From Crossaster papposus (taxonomy: Eukaryota; Echinodermata; Asteroidea; Velatida; Solasteridae), in assembly GCA_037893245.1 (NCBI GenBank), contig JBAIAA010000594.1, positions 1 through 64,000 of the forward strand: a DNA stretch of 64,000 nucleotides, written 5' to 3'. The notes under the pieces are model-generated. The model had not been told where the DNA came from and ran no database searches. It saw only the letters and a list, made by a program, of their open reading frames with translations. A program made the translations under genes and the position numbers. This document shows positions 60,435 through 64,000 of this stretch, one piece after another. Every line of letters starts with the position of its first letter. The first letter of the stretch is position 1.

Positions 60435-61489
60435 CTATATTGGCAGTCTCCTTTTTATTGTGTTAGAAATTACAAAATAATGGTTGCAAGCTGCACAATC
60501 TTATATCACAACAACTTGAACATTATGACCTTGCCGCAAGTGCCCCCCCCCCCCCCCCCCCCCCCAACCATAAAACATGTATCCACAACCATGTATCCAT
60601 ATTGCAGCCTCACCACCCACATACTTTCTTAAACAACCAGTAGTCAGTTGCCAGGGAAACAGCATGACCCCATTTGACCCATCAACAACCAGACCCAGGT
60701 GGCCCAGCCCCACACACCTTATGGTATACAGTACACAGTACCTTTTTGACATTGACAGATGAGGGACTACCCTTTATTTACTCAACAGTTCCGGGACGCT
60801 CCACCAACAAATGACCAAAAAATGATCGGAAATTTACAGCGCACCATCCTCACCTTTTTACATGGCGACCTATATTTGCCACATGTTGTCTTCAGTGCTA
60901 TAAAACAAAAATGTACATTGTAAGGTACATGTACAATACAAAAATAATTGATGCAGTGGTACCCAAACATAAAAAATTGAGAAGTGCACTGTTTTTTGTC
61001 TTTTTGAACTGTGCACAAACTTTAGCCACTTGTCCGTGTAAGATGTGTTGCTGCCCTCTAGTATATATGTATTTTTGAATTGTTACATACATGTACATGT
61101 ACATCTACATGTACATGTACCCTAAATTGAAGCCACATGTGAAGCAAGACAACCCCCACCCTTGTGTTGGTTACTGCAGGGAGGAATAAGAACTGTTTTT
61201 ATTCCTCAATGGTTATTGTGTCCCCCACCCCCCCCCCCCCCCCCCCCCAATCTCAGGAATTCTTTGCATAATCTTACTCTATAGGGGGTACTTACGTAAC
61301 AATAGTACCAAAAGGGACAAGAAGGGTCCCCCTGTACCATACAATTTTATTTTAACTCGCATTCAGTTTAGGATTCTTTTGATAGTATTGAAAATTAAAC
61401 ATGGGTACATGTACCAGTACATGCTCCTTCATATTTAAACGACCTTCACAAACCTATTGTTCCAACATGTTCATTAAGGTCAACAACAT
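60435..61489. other. Intergenic DNA with two poly-C runs
   Basis: Poly-C at 60543-60565 (23 C) and 61228-61248 (21 C); acatgt microsatellite at about 61085-61120. No gene. Confidence 0.6.
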
Positions 61490-61790
61490 ATGCTAATTTG
61501 CTGTTGCAGCCACTAAATTATGAAATAGTTTACCAAATAGTATCTGTCAATCCCCATCTGTATAGTCTTTTAAGGAAAGATAAAGTATTTTTTGTTTAAT
61601 AGTAATTTATAGGGCAGTTTTGTTTTAAAGTTAGTTGCTAATTATCTGTTGTTGTTATTATTATAATTATGTTTATTATAATTATTGCTATATGTTTACT
61701 TTACGTTGTACGTGTACCTTGTTTTGTTAAGCGCTTAAAAAAACATTGTATTAAGCGTTTTATAAATGTAATTTATTATTATTATTATTA
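61490..61790 (+). mobile_element. 3' end of a CR1-like LINE
   Basis: The frame near 61515-61600 reads NSLPNSI and SFKER in the pattern LWNSLP.SIR...FK..LK of the LINE C-terminus, with internal stops. A 3' UTR follows with GTTAAGCGCTTAAAAAAACA and a (TTA)n tail at about 61770-61790. It is truncated and older than the LINE at 4203-4596. Confidence 0.6.
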
Positions 61791-62091
61791 CCATAAACCG
61801 TGTGGGAATGGAGCCTAATCTGTTCATTCCCCCTTTAGCCACCCAGTCAACCCTCAGCAACGATCAGTACAATTTCACTATCCCATCTACTTGCACTTTC
61901 TCTATTCTCAATCCTTCATTATTAGTAACCTCTTATCTAAGGAATAGACCTCGTAAGTCTCGCGCACAAAGGTCGCAACCGAGCTGCTGGCTGTGGAACT
62001 TTTAGGTGTGGTTGATTTTGTTTTTCATAATACTTTGGTTGTACGAAGATCTAAACCATGAAACGGCCATAAATATGGATGATAAATTCAG

Positions 62092-62355
62092 GTTCGCGTA
62101 GCGGTTCTTTCCTTGCCTTACACCGCTATGACCCGGGTTTGAACCCCGCCTGAGCCAGTATGTGGATTGGGTTTTCAGTCCCTACCCGATTTCGTGGGTT
62201 TTCCCCAGGATATTCTTCTGGAGCTTTCCACCCACCTCTGTATACCTTCTTCTCACTGTCTTCTCTCTACAGGTTTTCTTCAGGCTTGCGAGCTACAGTG
62301 CCTAGAGCGCTTTTGAGGGATCCTTGGTTTCATTACCAGAAAAATTAATAATAAT
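62092..62355 (+). mobile_element. tRNA-derived SINE
   Basis: The head GGTTCGCGTAGCGGTTCTTT has an A-box-like start, and CCCGGGTTTGAACCCCGCC is a good B box. A body (TGTGGATTGGGTTTTCAGTC) and a 3' end with AGAGCGCTTTTGAGGGATCC and an (AATAAT) tail follow. Well preserved, so probably relatively young. Confidence 0.8.
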
Positions 62356-63192
62356 AGCTGAATTTTACAATATATAAAAACATGCACGACTGTCTAAATT
62401 ATTTTAAAAAAGCACACAAAACTAGAAATGTGTTTGTGGACAAACACAGAGCTGTTTCGAAATTACTTTCAATATGTGTGTGGTGGTCTAAGTCTGTGCC
62501 AAGTCTGAAGTCGATCGAATTTACCCAAGTGCCAAAGATATATTAGTTGAAGAAAAAAAACGTGTACAAATCCTATGGGAAAAAGTACACCTTTAATGTG
62601 ACATCAAAACAAATTTGACCCGAGCGTATAAGTTGCAACGTGATTAGCTCGTTGCAACGTGATTAGCTCATTGCAAAATCCCTGTACTATATGTCGGTGC
62701 GCTGACTGCCTTATACTGCATGTGGTCTACGCTTTTAGAAAAAACTAGTGCGTTAAAGAGAACAATGGAATGACGTATGTATGACGTAACTACAATGTTT
62801 TGCTCTCCTTTTCCCATAATTTGTCCCATTTTATTTCACAGAACAAAAAATTAGTGGAAAAAGGAAGTTTAGTATTTGATATTTTGTAGGCTCCTGTTCT
62901 GTAATACATTTTACATGCCATCAAGGAAACACAGCTCCCTTTGTAGAATATCGGGATAAAAAGTGCAATACTGTGCAAAAGGTTTTATACTGGTTGTTGA
63001 ATAATTTTCAATAACCACTTGAAATAAATTGGGTCACTAGCCAACTTCTTTTATCAGTCTATTTCCCATACGATTACATTGTGCTGTGAATGGTGCCTGT
63101 GAACAATGACAACAGATTTGGAACAAAGAAATCAGAGAATGACAAAGATTTTGTGCCTAGGGTTTGGTATATGGGGCACATGTTGCATGCTG
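62356..63192. other. Intergenic DNA, nothing recognised
   Basis: A perfect 19-base local duplication (GTTGCAACGTGATTAGCTC, about 62634-62668, overlapping) and only short chance frames. Confidence 0.5.
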
Positions 63193-63513
63193 AAAGGTAC
63201 GGTAGGATACACCATTTGCTATATCGAAAATTAGTATACCAAAATATTAAGAAATATCTTACTTATTCAAAAGTAAATACTGATTGTAGGCATCCAGCAA
63301 AATAGATATCCTGTAATTGTTCCGAAAAAGTGAATTAAAAAAAAATATTGCCAGAAAAAAACAAGAACATAAGGACCACTGTCCGATGCCGGTTAAAAAC
63401 TATGCTGTTTTTCTTGCTTTTCTCAGCATCCACGAATTGTAAAAATTCAGACAGGTCAGTTGTTAAATAACCCATTAATGATAAAGCAATTACCAATGGT
63501 GTATACAACCTTA
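63193..63513 (+). repeat. MITE family A, copy 6
   Basis: GGTAGGATACACCATTTGCT at the left and CCAATGGTGTATACAACCTT at the right. The GC-rich hairpin has been lost and replaced by AATATTGCCAG. It lies about 260 bases left of copy 7 in the same orientation. Confidence 0.85.
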
Positions 63514-63772
63514 ATAATACAGTAAGGGACAAAGCCAGGGGAAAAGATCTAAGGTAGGGTATAAACTTGAGTTGTCCTTTGCACACAAATTAGCATTACA
63601 TTGTTTTTGCTGTAATTTTCAAAACTTGATAGATTTTGGGTGTTTTTTGTTTGTTTATGGCATTTATTGTTACACACTTTTTGTGTTCGTAGATGGCACA
63701 AGTCCCCTTGTGCGACAATTTATTGCGTAAACATTTTGATTATGACAGTTTCATGAAAAAGTTTAATAGTGC

Positions 63773-64000
63773 TTAAAGGTAGGATACACCATTTGCAGAT
63801 ATCAAAAATATTTACTACCGAATTACTAAGAAATATCTTACTCATTTGAAAGTAAATAATGATTCTAGGCATCCAGCAAAATTATTGCGCTAGATATCAT
63901 GTAATTATTCCGAAAAATTGAATTTTATGAAGAAAATTTCGCGATCGCCAGACGGCGATCGCGAAAAAACTAAAAATAACATAAGAATAACTGCTCGACG
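63773..64000 (+). repeat. MITE family A, copy 7 (cut by window end)
   Basis: TTAAAGGTAGGATACACCAT at the left and an intact hairpin at 63940-63963 (arms CGCGATCGCC/GGCGATCGCG with one change). The window ends just after the conserved ATAACTGCTCGACG, so the right arm lies outside. Confidence 0.85.

Overview
The window is animal nuclear DNA: intron-containing genes, long introns, tRNA-derived SINEs, CR1-like LINE tails, several families of short inverted-repeat DNA elements and an old Ty3/Gypsy fossil. The gene content (Shaw-type Kv3 potassium channel, SoxD transcription factor), the many palindromic acatgt microsatellites and a degenerate member of a multi-copy invertebrate protein family suggest a marine invertebrate deuterostome. 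I favour an echinoderm, but the sequence alone does not prove it. All three host genes lie on the minus strand.

Layout. (1) 1-1046: the 5' part of an unrecognised gene, three phase-compatible exons, encoding a basic protein with an AT-hook-like RGRP core. A GC-rich block at about 1030-1350 looks like its promoter; the rest lies left of the window. (2) 3572-17148: a Shaw/Kv3-type voltage-gated K+ channel. A T1 exon (16507-17148) and a membrane exon (5014-5911) are certain; a short C-terminal exon (3572-3651) is probable. The 10.6 kb intron holds a decayed multi-copy gene (6724-8470) and short inverted-repeat elements. A promoter-like block lies at about 17745-17870. (3) About 17.9-38.2 kb: repeat-rich intergenic DNA with a broken mariner-like transposase, several MITEs, a Ty3/Gypsy fossil (about 24720-28620), a LINE fragment and a 211 bp near-perfect palindrome. 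(4) 38562-54874: a SoxD (Sox5/6/13) gene in six coding exons whose phases all agree, predicting 698 residues: SUMO-site-like motif, leucine zipper and Q-rich coil, PLNLS co-repressor motif, IVIDLT SUMO-interaction-like motif and HMG box. (5) 55-64 kb: DNA upstream of soxD with Sox-motif clusters, minisatellites, SINEs (one interrupted by a nested TTAA-flanked MITE), a LINE tail and more MITEs.

The channel and SoxD are ordinary conserved genes and nothing suggests a joint pathway. I found no CRISPR array, operon, toxin system or intact mobile element. The strongest less-explained signals are a seven-copy MITE family with a GC-rich hairpin at its centre, a second MITE family whose subterminal motif recurs inside the element, a PIP in place of the usual PVP in the channel's S6 gate, and several motif-dense non-coding blocks in and upstream of soxD.
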